A stretch of DNA of 64,000 nucleotides from Allobosea sp. Tri-44 (GCF_004123845.1 NZ_NBDP01000023.1:62001-126000), one strand, 5' to 3'; positions 42,729 to 53,219 are shown, numbered from the stretch's first letter. Notes: generated by a model from the letters alone, not told the origin. Numbers and translations: made by a program.

Positions 42729-43463
42729 TCAGGCGGCGCAGCAGGCATGGGCTTTCGGCTGGTCCTCATACTCGTCATGACGCTTGATGAAGCTCAGCGT
42801 CGAACTCTCGTTGCGGCCCTTCGGCGCCCGGTCGAGGATCATCAGCGTACCCAGCATCTCCTCGTCGCCACGGGCATAGGACGAGTAGGTATGGAAGATC
42901 TCGCCGGTCTCATTGCGGAGGAAGGCGCTCGTGCCCGGAAGCTCGTCATGGGCCTGTTCGGCCGGCGTCTGGGTGAAATTGTAGAGCACCAGGCCCCTGG
43001 CAAGTTCCTCCGGGGTGAAGGAGACGTGGTAGTCGAAGTTGAACTCGCTGCCGAAGGAGGAGACCCAGGGGAAGCTCCAGCCCATGCGCTGCTTGTAGGC
43101 CTCGATCTTGGCGAGTGGCGCGCGCGAGACGGTCACCAGCGTGACGTCGTGATTGTTGAGATGCGCCAGCGTGCCGTCGAAATGGTCGGCCATGAAGGAG
43201 CAGCCGGGGCAGCCCGCCTCCCAGTCCGGTCCGAACATGAAATGGTAGATCACCAGCTGGCTGCGGCCGTCGAACAGCTCGGCGAGGGTTTTCTTGCCCG
43301 CAGGCGTATCGAAAACGTAGTTCTTGTCGACCTTGACCCAGGGCAGAGCGAGGCGCTCGGCATTGATCTCATCGCGCAGCCGGGTGAACTCTTTCTCGCG
43401 GCTGAGCAGGGCCTTGCGCGCCTCCAGCCATTCGGATCGGGGAACCACATGATGCTCCATCAT
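42729..43463 (-). CDS. DUF899 thioredoxin-like protein
   Basis: The 244-residue protein fits the DUF899 family, a thioredoxin-fold group. The core is LVIYHFMFGPDWEAGCPGCSFMADHFDG with a C-x-x-C pair at the active-site position, preceded by a helical N-terminus with SREKEFTRLRDEINAERLALPWV. The reaction is unknown; a thiol-dependent redox role is inferred. The ATG follows an AAGGAGACG site. It is divergent from a MarR-type gene with a perfect palindrome between them. Confidence 0.85.
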   Translation of the reverse strand: MMEHHVVPRSEWLEARKALLSREKEFTRLRDEINAERLALPWVKVDKNYVFDTPAGKKTLAELFDGRSQLVIYHFMFGPDWEAGCPGCSFMADHFDGTLAHLNNHDVTLVTVSRAPLAKIEAYKQRMGWSFPWVSSFGSEFNFDYHVSFTPEELARGLVLYNFTQTPAEQAHDELPGTSAFLRNETGEIFHTYSSYARGDEEMLGTLMILDRAPKGRNESSTLSFIKRHDEYEDQPKAHACCAA

Positions 43464-43505
43464 CGTCTCCTTGCAGATCCCAGCCCTTCAGCATAATCTT
43501 GTTGC

Positions 43506-43517
43506 GTTGATATCAAC
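43506..43517. promoter_or_regulatory. 12-bp perfect palindrome, likely MarR operator
   Basis: GTTGATATCAAC is perfectly symmetrical and lies 12 bases upstream of the MarR start and 43 bases from the DUF899 start. The position suits repression of both divergent genes by the MarR protein. Confidence 0.5.
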
Positions 43518-43528
43518 ATATCTGAACG

Positions 43529-43993
43529 ATGTCAAAATCATTGGAAGCACCGCTCGAATCCCTCGTTCCCTTCGCCACGACGCTGCATGTGCGCGACCAT
43601 TGCCTGTGCCTGCATGTCCAGCGCGCGGCGCGGGCGCTGGCGCGGCTGTTCGACGAGGCGCTGCGCCCGTTTGATCTCACCAATCAGCAATTCTCCCTCC
43701 TGATGTCGCTGAACCGGCCGGAGCCGCCGCCGATCGGCCCGGTCGCGAGCCTGCTCGGCATGGATCGGACGACGCTGACCGCGGCGCTGAAGCCGCTGGA
43801 GCGCCGCGGCCTCGTCGTCGTGGCCGCGGGCGAGAAGGACCGCCGCAGCCGGCTCCTGGCAATTACGCCTGAGGGAATTGCCCTGCTCGCACGCGCCATG
43901 CCGATCTGGCAGCGCACGCATGACGAAGTCGATGCCCGCCTGACCGACATCGAGCCGGCCAGGCTCAGGCAGGCACTCCAGGCCGTGTCATAG
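43529..43993 (+). CDS. MarR-family transcriptional regulator
   Basis: The 154-residue protein has the MarR winged helix: LTNQQFSLLMSLNR, then the recognition helix in GMDRTTLTAALKPLERRGL and the wing EKDRRSRLLAITPEG with the usual D-R-R. A conserved-looking DHCLCLHVQ with two cysteines at the N-terminal dimer helix may sense oxidants or thiol-reactive compounds, as in the OhrR branch. It is divergent from the thiol-type DUF899 gene, which it probably controls. Confidence 0.87.
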   Translation: MSKSLEAPLESLVPFATTLHVRDHCLCLHVQRAARALARLFDEALRPFDLTNQQFSLLMSLNRPEPPPIGPVASLLGMDRTTLTAALKPLERRGLVVVAAGEKDRRSRLLAITPEGIALLARAMPIWQRTHDEVDARLTDIEPARLRQALQAVS

Positions 43994-44077
43994 CCGCGCC
44001 ACATCGCCCCGGCCCACTGGCCATTGCATCCACCAAGACGGTGCTGGCCCCAGAATAATGCTGCCAAGGAGCACGAA

Positions 44078-44482
44078 ATGCCCCAGATGATCTTCGTCAA
44101 CCTGCCGGTGAAGGACTTGCCGAAGTCGATCGCCTTCTTCGAGGCGCTCGGTTTCTCCTTCAACCCGCAATTCACCGACGAGACCGCCGCCTGCATGGTG
44201 ATCAGCGAGACGATCTTCGCGATGCTGCTGACCCATGAGAAATTCGCCGGCTTTTCGCCGAAGCCGATCGCCGACACCAGCCAGTCGCTGGAGGTGCTCA
44301 CCGCGCTCTCGCGCGACAGCCGCGAGGCGGTCGATGCGATCGTCAAGGCGGCACTCGGCGCCGGGGGCACGACCTATAGCGAGCCGAAGGATTACGGCTT
44401 CATGTACGCCCACGGCTTCCAGGACCTCGACGGCCATGTCTGGGAAGTCATGTGGATGGACGAGGGGGCTGCGCAGCAATAG
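44078..44482 (+). CDS. VOC-superfamily (glyoxalase/bleomycin-resistance-like) protein
   Basis: The 134-residue protein has the paired beta-alpha-beta modules of the vicinal oxygen chelate fold: FVNLPVKDLPKSIAFFEALGF at the start and YAHGFQDLDGHVWEVMWMD at the end, where the His and Glu are usual metal ligands. The first module lacks the usual N-terminal histidine ligand, so it may bind a ligand without metal catalysis. The start has an AAGGAG site. It ends 81 bases from the convergent glpV gene. Confidence 0.82.
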   Translation: MPQMIFVNLPVKDLPKSIAFFEALGFSFNPQFTDETAACMVISETIFAMLLTHEKFAGFSPKPIADTSQSLEVLTALSRDSREAVDAIVKAALGAGGTTYSEPKDYGFMYAHGFQDLDGHVWEVMWMDEGAAQQ

Positions 44483-44496
44483 CGGGCCGCGAAGTC

Positions 44497-44533
44497 TGAA
44501 AAAATCGGGGGCGCGGCATTGCTGCCGCGCCCC
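44497..44533 (-). terminator. Intrinsic terminator of the glp operon
   Basis: On the minus strand a 10-bp GC stem (GGGGCGCGGC with GCCGCGCCCC, loop AGCAAT) is followed by CCGATTTTTT, a standard stem plus T-run. It begins about 30 bases after the glpV stop codon. The A-run on the other strand means it works mainly in the leftward direction. Confidence 0.8.
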
Positions 44534-44563
44534 TTTCGCACTGCCGAGCTGGGAGGAGGGGGC

Positions 44564-46321
<1,758 letters not shown>

Positions 46322-46390
46322 CGTTTCCTCCGATGTTTTTGCGAGGTGCCGCCCGTTTTGCCGGGATCGGTCGTTTCTTGTTGTTGGGCT

Positions 46391-46526
46391 GGAGCCGGAT
46401 GCTTTCAGAAAAGATCGCTTTGCGATTTTTCCTGAAAGCTGAATCCGTCTCCCACCTAGAAGTCAGAGCAGGAGCCGATGCGAAAAACCGGTTCCCACTT
46501 TTTCGCCTCCTGCTCTGGCTCCTCTA
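46391..46526. repeat. RIME-like mosaic repeat D, copy 1
   Basis: The copy has an N-part hairpin (GCTTTCAG ... CTGAAAGC, 46401-46439), a GAATCCGTCTC link, and a hairpin at 46465-46516 with the invariant core TGCGAAAAACCGGTTCCCA then CTTTTTCGC and outer arms AGAGCAGGA/TCCTGCTCT. It fills the gap between the DUF2160 gene and glpV. Its end CTCTAGA supplies the TAG stop of the DUF2160 gene. Confidence 0.8.
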
Positions 46527-46802
46527 GACGAAGCGGAACACCGCCGCGGCATAGAGGAGCGCGAGGCCGGAAGCCCACCACAGTGGCTGGCCAATGATGC
46601 CGAGCCAGGCGAGGTGAATGAAGGCGCTGCCGAGCAGCGAGATGAAGAGCCGGTCGCCGCGCGTGGTGGCGATGCCGAGCACGCCGACGCGCTCGGTCTC
46701 GGGCCGGAAGACCGCGAGCAGCGTCAGGATCAGGAGCAGGCTGGCGATGCCGGCGAAGAAGAGGCCGGTCTGCCAGGTCCAGGCCATCCAGTTAAGTTCC
46801 AT
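46524..46802 (-). CDS. DUF2160 small membrane protein of the glycerol importer
   Basis: The 92-residue protein has three or so hydrophobic helices and matches the DUF2160 family found inside rhizobial glycerol transporter operons. It probably assists or stabilises the GlpPQ membrane complex; no reaction is known. Its ATG shares one base with the glpQ stop (TGATG). The stop codon lies in the adjoining repeat element. Confidence 0.85.
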   Translation of the reverse strand: MELNWMAWTWQTGLFFAGIASLLLILTLLAVFRPETERVGVLGIATTRGDRLFISLLGSAFIHLAWLGIIGQPLWWASGLALLYAAAVFRFV

Positions 46803-47599
46803 CACACCCTCCCCAGGGCGAAGCCCTTGGCGATGTAGTTGCGGACGAACCAGATCACGAGCGCGCCGGGGATCAGCGTCAGTACGCCTGCCGCGGCGAG
46901 CACGCCCCAGTCCATGCCGGCGGCGGAGACCGTTCTGGTCATGGTCGCGGCGATCGGCTTGGCGCTGACGCTGGTCAGCGTGCGCGCCAGCAGGAGCTCG
47001 ACCCAGGAGAACATGAAACAGAAGAACGCCGCGACGCCGATGCCCGACGCGATCAGCGGCATGAAGATCTTCACGAAGAAGCGCGGGAAGGAATAGCCGT
47101 CGATCGCGGCGGTCTCGTCGATCTCGCGCGGCACGCCGGACATGAAGCCTTCGAGGATCCAGACCGCCAGCGGCACGTTGAACAGGCAGTGCGCCAGCGC
47201 CACGGCGAGCGGGGTGTCGAACAGGCCGATCGCCGAATAGAGGTTGAAGAAGGGCAGCGCGAACACTGCCGGCGGCGCCATCCGGTTCGAGAGCAGCCAG
47301 AAGAACAGGTGCTTGTCGCCGAGGAAGCGGTAGCGCGAGAAGGCGTAGGCTGCTGGCAACGCGAAGGCGAGCGAGAGCAGGGTGTTCAACGCCACATATT
47401 GCAGGGAGTTGATGTAGCCGTTGTACCAGCTCGGGTCGGTGAAGATCTTGGTGTAGTTGTCGAAGGTGAAGGTCCGCGGCCAGAGCGTCAGCGCATTGGT
47501 GATCTCGATGTTGGTCTTGAAGCTCATGTTGACGAGCCAATAGATCGGCAACATCAGCGCGATCAGGTAGAGCGAGAGGATCAATCGGCCGCCGCGCAT
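46802..47599 (-). CDS. glpQ: Glycerol ABC importer permease
   Basis: The 265-residue protein has six membrane helices and the ABC permease EAA loop GVPREIDETAAIDGYSFPRFFVKIFMPL in the C-terminal half. It resembles MalG/UgpE-type permeases. With GlpP it forms the channel for glycerol. The ATG shares one base with the glpP stop (TGATG). Confidence 0.92.
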   Translation of the reverse strand: MRGGRLILSLYLIALMLPIYWLVNMSFKTNIEITNALTLWPRTFTFDNYTKIFTDPSWYNGYINSLQYVALNTLLSLAFALPAAYAFSRYRFLGDKHLFFWLLSNRMAPPAVFALPFFNLYSAIGLFDTPLAVALAHCLFNVPLAVWILEGFMSGVPREIDETAAIDGYSFPRFFVKIFMPLIASGIGVAAFFCFMFSWVELLLARTLTSVSAKPIAATMTRTVSAAGMDWGVLAAAGVLTLIPGALVIWFVRNYIAKGFALGRV

Positions 47600-48498
47600 C
47601 AGGCCCTCCCCGCGTCAACGTCGGCGCGCGCATCGGCTGCGGTCATCACCGTGTAGAACACCCAGCACACGGCGAGGATGATCAGGTTGTAGACGATCGA
47701 GAGCGCCGCCGCCTTGCCGAGGTCGAACTGCCCTAGCGCGAGCTTGACCAGCTCGATCGACAGGAAGGTCGTCGAATTGCCGGGGCCGCCGCCGGTGACG
47801 ACGAACGGCTCGGTGTAGATCATGAACGAGTCCATGAAACGCAGCAGCACGGCGATCAGCAGCACGCGGCTCATCTTCGGCAGTTGGATGGTGCGGAATA
47901 CGGCCCAGCGCGAGGCGCCGTCGATGCGGGCCGCCTGGTAATAGGCGTCGGGGATCGACTTCAGGCCGGCATAGCAGAGCAGCGCCACCAGCGAGGTCCA
48001 GTGCCAGACATCCATCACGACGATGGTGATCCAGGCGGCAACCGGGTCGGAGACATAGTTGTAGCGGATGCCGAGCCCGTTGATCGCGGCGCCGAACAGA
48101 CCGATGTCGCCACGCGCGAAGATCTGCCAGATCGTGCCGACGACGTTCCACGGAATCAGCAGCGGCAGCGCCATCAGGACCAGCGTCGCCGAGACCGTCC
48201 AGCCCTCGCGCGGCATCGACAGCGCCACCAGGATGCCGAGCGGGATCTCGATGGCGAGAATGATTCCCGAGAAGGCGAGATTGCGCCAGAGCGAGTCGTA
48301 GAAGCGCGAACCGAGATCGCTCTTGGGATCGAGCAGTTCGGCGAACCAGCCGACGCCGTTCCAGAAGAACTGGTTGTTGCCGAAGGAATCCTGGACCGAA
48401 TAGTTCACCACCGTCATCAGCGGGATCACCGCCGAGAAGGCGACGATCAGCAGAACCGGCAGGACGAGCAGCCAGGCCTTCTGGTTGACCGGCTTCAT
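47599..48498 (-). CDS. glpP: Glycerol ABC importer permease
   Basis: The 299-residue protein has six membrane helices and the EAA loop SIPDAYYQAARIDGASRWAVFRTIQLP. It resembles MalF/UgpA-type permeases. It follows glpT with a 4-base ATGA overlap and pairs with GlpQ. Confidence 0.92.
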   Translation of the reverse strand: MKPVNQKAWLLVLPVLLIVAFSAVIPLMTVVNYSVQDSFGNNQFFWNGVGWFAELLDPKSDLGSRFYDSLWRNLAFSGIILAIEIPLGILVALSMPREGWTVSATLVLMALPLLIPWNVVGTIWQIFARGDIGLFGAAINGLGIRYNYVSDPVAAWITIVVMDVWHWTSLVALLCYAGLKSIPDAYYQAARIDGASRWAVFRTIQLPKMSRVLLIAVLLRFMDSFMIYTEPFVVTGGGPGNSTTFLSIELVKLALGQFDLGKAAALSIVYNLIILAVCWVFYTVMTAADARADVDAGRA

Positions 48499-49589
48499 GG
48501 CTGGCCTCCCGGGAGCGCTTCGCCTTTGACCAGATGGCCGTCGCTGTAGATGTGGATCTGGCCCGCCTGCAGCGAAAGCGCGGCCTGATCGCCATCGAAG
48601 CTGGCGCCTTCCGGCACGCTCGCGGCCAGCTTGAGGCCGCCGAGCTCGACGCGGGCGATGCGGGCGCGGCCGATATCGTCGATGCGCGCGATCCGAACCG
48701 GCAGGCCGGCGCCGCTTGGCGCGAGTGTCGCATATTCCGGCCGGATGCCGAGTTCGATCTTGCCGGCGAGAGCGGAATAGTGCCGCGCCAGCGCGATCTC
48801 CTGTCCGGCGAGGCTCGCTCGGGAGCCTTCGACCTTGCAGGGCAGCACGTTCATGCCGGGCGAGCCGATGAAATGGCCGACGAAGGTGTGGGCCGGGTGC
48901 TGGAACAGCTCTTCCGGCGTGCCGGTCTGCACCACGCCGCCATCATGCATCACCACCACCGTGTCGGCGAAGGTCAGCGCCTCGGTCTGGTCGTGGGTGA
49001 CGTAGATCATGGTGAGGTCGAGCTTGCGGTGCAGCTCCTTCAGCATCGAGCGCAATTGCCATTTCAGATGCGGGTCAATGACGGTCAAAGGCTCGTCGAA
49101 CAGGATCGCGGCGACGTCGGGCCGGACCAGGCCGCGCCCGAGCGAAATCTTCTGCTTGGCGTCGGCCCCGAGTCGGCTCGCCTTGCGGTCGAGCGCCGAG
49201 GTCAGATCGAGCAGGCCGGCGATCTCGGCGACGCGGGCTTCGATCTCGGCGCGCGCGACGCCACGGTTCTTCAGCGGGAAGGCGAGGTTCTCGCGCACTG
49301 TCATCGTGTCGTAGACGACCGGGAACTGGAAGACCTGGGCGATGTTGCGCGCCTCGGTCGGCAGCTTCGTCACATCCTTGTCGTCGAACAGGATGCGCCC
49401 GCGCGTCGGCACGACGAGACCGGAGATGATGTTGAGCAGCGTGGTCTTGCCGCAGCCGGACGGGCCGAGCAGCGCATAGGCGCCGCCCTGGCGCCAGACA
49501 TGGTCGACCTCGCGCAGGGCATAGTCCTGCGGCCCCTGCGGGTTGGGCTTGTAGGCGTGGGCCAGTTTGTCGAGCGTGATCCTGGCCAT
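48495..49589 (-). CDS. glpT: Glycerol ABC importer ATPase with intact Walker motifs but no signature motif
   Basis: The 364-residue ATPase has Walker A GPSGCGKTT (42-50), Walker B ILFDEP (DEP at 165-167) and the switch histidine H199 in YVTHDQTEAL. The usual LSGGQ signature is replaced by GADAKQ (141-146). A C-terminal MalK-like regulatory domain follows. In the head-to-tail dimer with GlpS its ATP would be completed by the intact signature of GlpS. It starts 1 base after the glpS stop codon; the ATG at 49589 is the natural family start. Confidence 0.92.
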   Translation of the reverse strand: MARITLDKLAHAYKPNPQGPQDYALREVDHVWRQGGAYALLGPSGCGKTTLLNIISGLVVPTRGRILFDDKDVTKLPTEARNIAQVFQFPVVYDTMTVRENLAFPLKNRGVARAEIEARVAEIAGLLDLTSALDRKASRLGADAKQKISLGRGLVRPDVAAILFDEPLTVIDPHLKWQLRSMLKELHRKLDLTMIYVTHDQTEALTFADTVVVMHDGGVVQTGTPEELFQHPAHTFVGHFIGSPGMNVLPCKVEGSRASLAGQEIALARHYSALAGKIELGIRPEYATLAPSGAGLPVRIARIDDIGRARIARVELGGLKLAASVPEGASFDGDQAALSLQAGQIHIYSDGHLVKGEALPGGQP

Positions 49590-49590
49590 C

Positions 49591-50676
49591 TCACGCCGCC
49601 TTTGCCGGAGCTGCCGCGGCGAGCCTGCCGGCGGCATCGAACAGGAAAATGCGGGCGGGATCGAGCCAGGCTGTCACGGCCGCGCCCGGCTCCAGACGCC
49701 GCACGCCCGGCACCAGCGCGATCAGGCGATGCGCGCCGACATCGAGATGGACGAAGGATTCCGAGCCGGTGATCTCGGAGACGGAGACATTCGCCTGCAA
49801 GGCGATCGCCGGCGCCGGCTGCGCATCGAGTGCGAGATGATGGGCGCGGAAACCGATCGTGTAGGCGCCATCAGGCACGCTCGCGAAGGCGCCCGTCGCC
49901 GGAATGCTCTGGCCGGTCGAGAGCCGGACCTCGCCGCCCTGCCTGGTGCCGGAGAGCGTGTTGAGCGGCGGGTCGGAGAAGACCTGCGCGGTCACAAGGT
50001 CATGCGGCTGGCGATAGACCTGCGCGGTCGGGCCGAACTGCGTGACCTTCCCCTGGAACAGGGTGGCGGTGTTACCGCCGAGCAGCAGGGCTTCACTCGG
50101 CTCGGTGGTGGCGTAGACGAAGATCGCGCCGGATTCGGCGAAGATGCGCGGCAATTCCTCGCGCAGCTCCTCGCGGAGCTTGTAGTCGAGATTGGCGAGC
50201 GGCTCGTCGAGCAGGACGAGCTCGGCACGCTTCACCAGCGCGCGGGCGATCGCGGTGCGCTGCTGCTGGCCGCCGGAGAGTTCGAGCGGCTTGCGCTGGA
50301 GATAGGGCTCGAGCCGCAGCAGTGCCGCCGCGCTCTTGACCCGGGTGTCGATCTCATTCGCCGGCAAGCCGGCGACGCGCAGCGGCGAGGCGATGTTCTC
50401 GTAGACCGATAGCGCCGGGTAGTTGATGAACTGCTGGTAGACCATCGCGACATTGCGCTTTTGGACCGGCAGCCCGGTGACGTCGCGGCCCTCGACCAGG
50501 ACCTTGCCGCTGCTCGGTGCATCGAGCCCGGCCATCAGCCGCATCAGCGAGGTTTTTCCCGCAAGCGTCGCGCCGAGCAGCACGTTGAGCGAGCCCCTCT
50601 CCAGCGTCAGCGAGATATCGGCGAGCAGGGTCTGCGCGCCGCGCGTCAGGCCGATGCTGTCCAGCGTCAGGCTCAT
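49591..50676 (-). CDS. glpS: Glycerol ABC importer ATPase with intact signature but no switch histidine
   Basis: The 361-residue ATPase has an unusual P-loop GATLAGKT (35-42), an intact [15 protein letters not shown] signature (133-147), and Walker B LVLLDEP. The switch histidine is replaced by threonine (T191 in YATTEPSEA). A MalK-like C-terminal domain follows. It complements GlpT, whose signature is missing. The ATG overlaps the glpD stop by 4 bases. Confidence 0.92.
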   Translation of the reverse strand: MSLTLDSIGLTRGAQTLLADISLTLERGSLNVLLGATLAGKTSLMRLMAGLDAPSSGKVLVEGRDVTGLPVQKRNVAMVYQQFINYPALSVYENIASPLRVAGLPANEIDTRVKSAAALLRLEPYLQRKPLELSGGQQQRTAIARALVKRAELVLLDEPLANLDYKLREELREELPRIFAESGAIFVYATTEPSEALLLGGNTATLFQGKVTQFGPTAQVYRQPHDLVTAQVFSDPPLNTLSGTRQGGEVRLSTGQSIPATGAFASVPDGAYTIGFRAHHLALDAQPAPAIALQANVSVSEITGSESFVHLDVGAHRLIALVPGVRRLEPGAAVTAWLDPARIFLFDAAGRLAAAAPAKAA

Positions 50677-52208
50677 CCGCGCGCCTCCATCCTGACGGAA
50701 GCGGGCGACGAGGCCTTCGCCGCCATGTATTCGTCGAGCGCCCGGCGCTGCTCGGGCGAAAAGCGCAAGCCGAGCTTGCTGCGCCGGAACAGCACGTCCT
50801 CGGCGCTCGCAGCCCATTCCTGGCTCATCAGCCAGGCGACCTCGCGCTCGGTGAGATCGGCGCCGAAGACGCGGCCGAGATCGGCCATCGCCTTGGCGCC
50901 TTCGAGCAGGGCTTCCGTGCGGGTGCCGTAGGCGCGGGCGAGCCGGCGCGCCAGCTTTCGGTCGAGCCAGGGGCGGGCGGCGCAGATGCGCTCGACCAAT
51001 CCCTCGAAACCCTCGACCGGGAAATCGCCGCCGGGCAGATGTGCCCCGGCCGTCCAGGGGGCAGCCCGCAGCGCCGGCACGGCGGCGGCAAGCTTTTCGA
51101 CTGCCGCTTCCGCCAGCCGGCGCGCGGTGGTGATCTTGCCGCCGAAGACCGAAAGCAATGGCGCCGAGCCGGCCGGCTCGTCGAGCGTCAGCACATAGTC
51201 GCGCGTCGCCTCCTGCGCCTTGCTGGCCCCATCGTCATAGAGCGGGCGCACGCCGGAATAGGTCCAGACCACGTCCGTGCGCGCGATCGGCTTGCGGAAA
51301 TACTCGCTCGCCGCGGCGCAGAGATAGGCGATCTCGTCCTCGCTGGCGGCGACCTTGGCGGGGTCGCCGTCATAGTCCTTGTCGGTGGTGCCGATCAGGG
51401 TCAGGTCGCCCTCATAGGGGATGGCGAAGATGATGCGGCCATCGGCGTTCTGGAAGATGTAGCAGCGCTCGTGCTCGAACAGGCGCGGCACGACGATATG
51501 GCTGCCCTGGACGAGTCGCACCGCGGCCGGACGGTTGCTGGCGACGATGCCGTTCAGCACGTCCGCGACCCAGGGGCCGGCGGCGTTGACCAGCACGCGC
51601 GCGCTGGTCTCGGCGCGGGTACCGTCCGCAGCTTCCGTGGAGACGACCCAGAGATCGCCCTGGCGGCGGGCACCGATGACCTTGGTCCGGGGCAAGATCT
51701 TGGCGCCGTGCTCCGTCGCATCGCGGGCGTTGAGCACGACGAGGCGGGCATCCTCGACCCAGCAATCGGAATATTCGAAGGCACGGTCGAAGCGCGGCTG
51801 CAGCGGCTCGCCGGCGGCGTCGCGCCTAAGGTCGAGCGAGCGCGTCGCCGGCAGCAGCTTGCGGCCGCCGAGATGGTCGTAGAGGAAGAGGCCGAGCCGC
51901 AGCATCCACCAGGGCCGCAGGCCCGCATGGTGCGGCAGCACGAAGCGTAAGGGCCGGATGATGTGCGGCGCGGCGCGCCACATCACCTCGCGTTCGGTCA
52001 GCGCCTCGCGCACCAGCCGGAATTCGTAATGCTCGAGATAACGCAGCCCGCCATGGATCAGCTTGGTCGAGGCCGAGGAGGTCGCGCTGGCGAGGTCGCC
52101 CTGTTCGAACAGCACGACTGAGGCGCCGCGGCCGGCAGCGTCGCGCGCAATGCCGCAGCCGTTCACCCCGCCGCCGATGATGGCGATGTCGAACACCGGA
52201 GCCGTCAC
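50673..52208 (-). CDS. glpD: Glycerol-3-phosphate dehydrogenase (FAD)
   Basis: The 511-residue protein starts with the dinucleotide-binding FDIAIIGGGVNGCGIARDAAGRG and has the GlpD marks TSSASTKLIHGGLRYLEHYEFRLV and VWTYSGVRPLYDDG. It oxidises sn-glycerol 3-phosphate to dihydroxyacetone phosphate at the inner membrane, feeding electrons to ubiquinone. It starts with GTG behind a GGGAGGAA site. No glycerol kinase gene is in the operon, so GlpK must lie elsewhere. Confidence 0.95.
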   Translation of the reverse strand: MTAPVFDIAIIGGGVNGCGIARDAAGRGASVVLFEQGDLASATSSASTKLIHGGLRYLEHYEFRLVREALTEREVMWRAAPHIIRPLRFVLPHHAGLRPWWMLRLGLFLYDHLGGRKLLPATRSLDLRRDAAGEPLQPRFDRAFEYSDCWVEDARLVVLNARDATEHGAKILPRTKVIGARRQGDLWVVSTEAADGTRAETSARVLVNAAGPWVADVLNGIVASNRPAAVRLVQGSHIVVPRLFEHERCYIFQNADGRIIFAIPYEGDLTLIGTTDKDYDGDPAKVAASEDEIAYLCAAASEYFRKPIARTDVVWTYSGVRPLYDDGASKAQEATRDYVLTLDEPAGSAPLLSVFGGKITTARRLAEAAVEKLAAAVPALRAAPWTAGAHLPGGDFPVEGFEGLVERICAARPWLDRKLARRLARAYGTRTEALLEGAKAMADLGRVFGADLTEREVAWLMSQEWAASAEDVLFRRSKLGLRFSPEQRRALDEYMAAKASSPASVRMEARG

Positions 52209-52287
52209 GCATTCCTCCCACAGGCGCTCCTGCGAGTGCCCTTCAACGCACGGTAGAGCGTGATTTTCTTGCGTGCAACGGCAAAAC

Positions 52288-52321
52288 GAAAGTGAAAGCG
52301 AAAATTCTAGCTTTCACTTTC
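52288..52321. promoter_or_regulatory. GAAAGTGAAAGC inverted repeat overlapping the glpR 3' end
   Basis: Perfect 12-bp arms GAAAGTGAAAGC (52288-52299) and GCTTTCACTTTC (52310-52321) flank a 10-base centre. The right arm is coding for the last residues of GlpR, and the centre covers its stop codon. The repeated GAAA units resemble sites of DeoR-type regulators. It lies 80 bases upstream of glpD, so it may be the GlpR operator, or an RNA hairpin between glpR and glpD. Confidence 0.5.
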
Positions 52322-53110
52322 GATGCGCAGGGCAGGTTCAGCCAGCGTTTCGGTTTCGACCACGGTGATGCCCTCGCTATGGCAGAGCTCGCGCAGCGCG
52401 GGTGGGCCGAACCTGTCGGTGACGAAGACGTCGACGTCGTGCAGATGGCCGATCCGGACCGGAGCGGAGCGCTCGAACTTGGTGCTGTCGGCGACGAGCA
52501 GGCATTGCCGGGCGTTTTCGATGATCGCCTGCGAGACCCTGACCTCGCGATAGTCGAAATCGAGCAGCGCGCCCTCCTCGTCGATGGCGGAGGTGCCGAT
52601 CACGGCATAGTCGACCTTGAACTGGCGGATCAGGTCGACCGCGGCAGCGCCGATGACGCCACCATCGGAGCGCCGGACCGGTCCGCCGGCGACGATCACC
52701 TCGATGTTCTGATGCGGGTAGAGCAGCGTTGCGACATGGAGATTGTTGGTGATGACGAGCAGGCCGTGATGGTCGGTGAGCGCCCGTGCCACCTCTTCGG
52801 TCGTCGTCCCGATATTGATGAAGAGCGAGGCGTCGTTCGGGATCAGCGCCGCCGCGGCCCGGCCGATCGCCGCCTTCTCCTCGCGGGCGATGAAGCGGCG
52901 CGCCTCATAGGCGAGGTTTTCGACGCCTGATGCCACCACCGCCCCGCCATGGATGCGCGACATGATGCGCTGGTCGCAGAGCTGGTTCAGATCCTTGCGG
53001 ATCGTCTGGGCGCTGACCTCGTAGCGCGCCGCAAGGTCCTCGACATTGACGCGCCCGTGCGCCCTAGCCAGCGCCACGATCTCGCGCTGGCGTGGCGTGA
53101 TGGTCTCCAT
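52307..53110 (-). CDS. glpR: DeoR-family repressor of glycerol genes
   Basis: The 267-residue protein has a DeoR winged helix (TPRQREIVALARAHGRVNVEDLAARYEVSAQTIRKDL at the N-terminus) and the sugar-phosphate sensor domain with INIGTTTEEVARAL, where glycerol 3-phosphate would bind. It heads the glp operon and should repress it until glycerol 3-phosphate accumulates. The ATG lies 18 bases from a long hairpin element. Confidence 0.92.
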   Translation of the reverse strand: METITPRQREIVALARAHGRVNVEDLAARYEVSAQTIRKDLNQLCDQRIMSRIHGGAVVASGVENLAYEARRFIAREEKAAIGRAAAALIPNDASLFINIGTTTEEVARALTDHHGLLVITNNLHVATLLYPHQNIEVIVAGGPVRRSDGGVIGAAAVDLIRQFKVDYAVIGTSAIDEEGALLDFDYREVRVSQAIIENARQCLLVADSTKFERSAPVRIGHLHDVDVFVTDRFGPPALRELCHSEGITVVETETLAEPALRIESES

Positions 53111-53127
53111 GTCCGGCTCCTCGTGAC

Positions 53128-53204
53128 CTAGTGGTCTGATTCCGACATTCGCATCCCTCTATACCGGGCGGCGGAGCGAATGTCGGAATCAACAAGACCA
53201 CTAG
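53128..53204. repeat. Long hairpin element B1
   Basis: Outer arms CTAGTGGTCT / AGACCACTAG and inner arms GATTCCGACATTCGC / GCGAATGTCGGAATC pair perfectly. Four extra bases on the right side form a bulge between outer and inner stems. The loop is 23 bases. The layout matches A2 at 30020-30095. Confidence 0.75.
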
Positions 53205-53219
53205 CAACTCTTTGATTAT

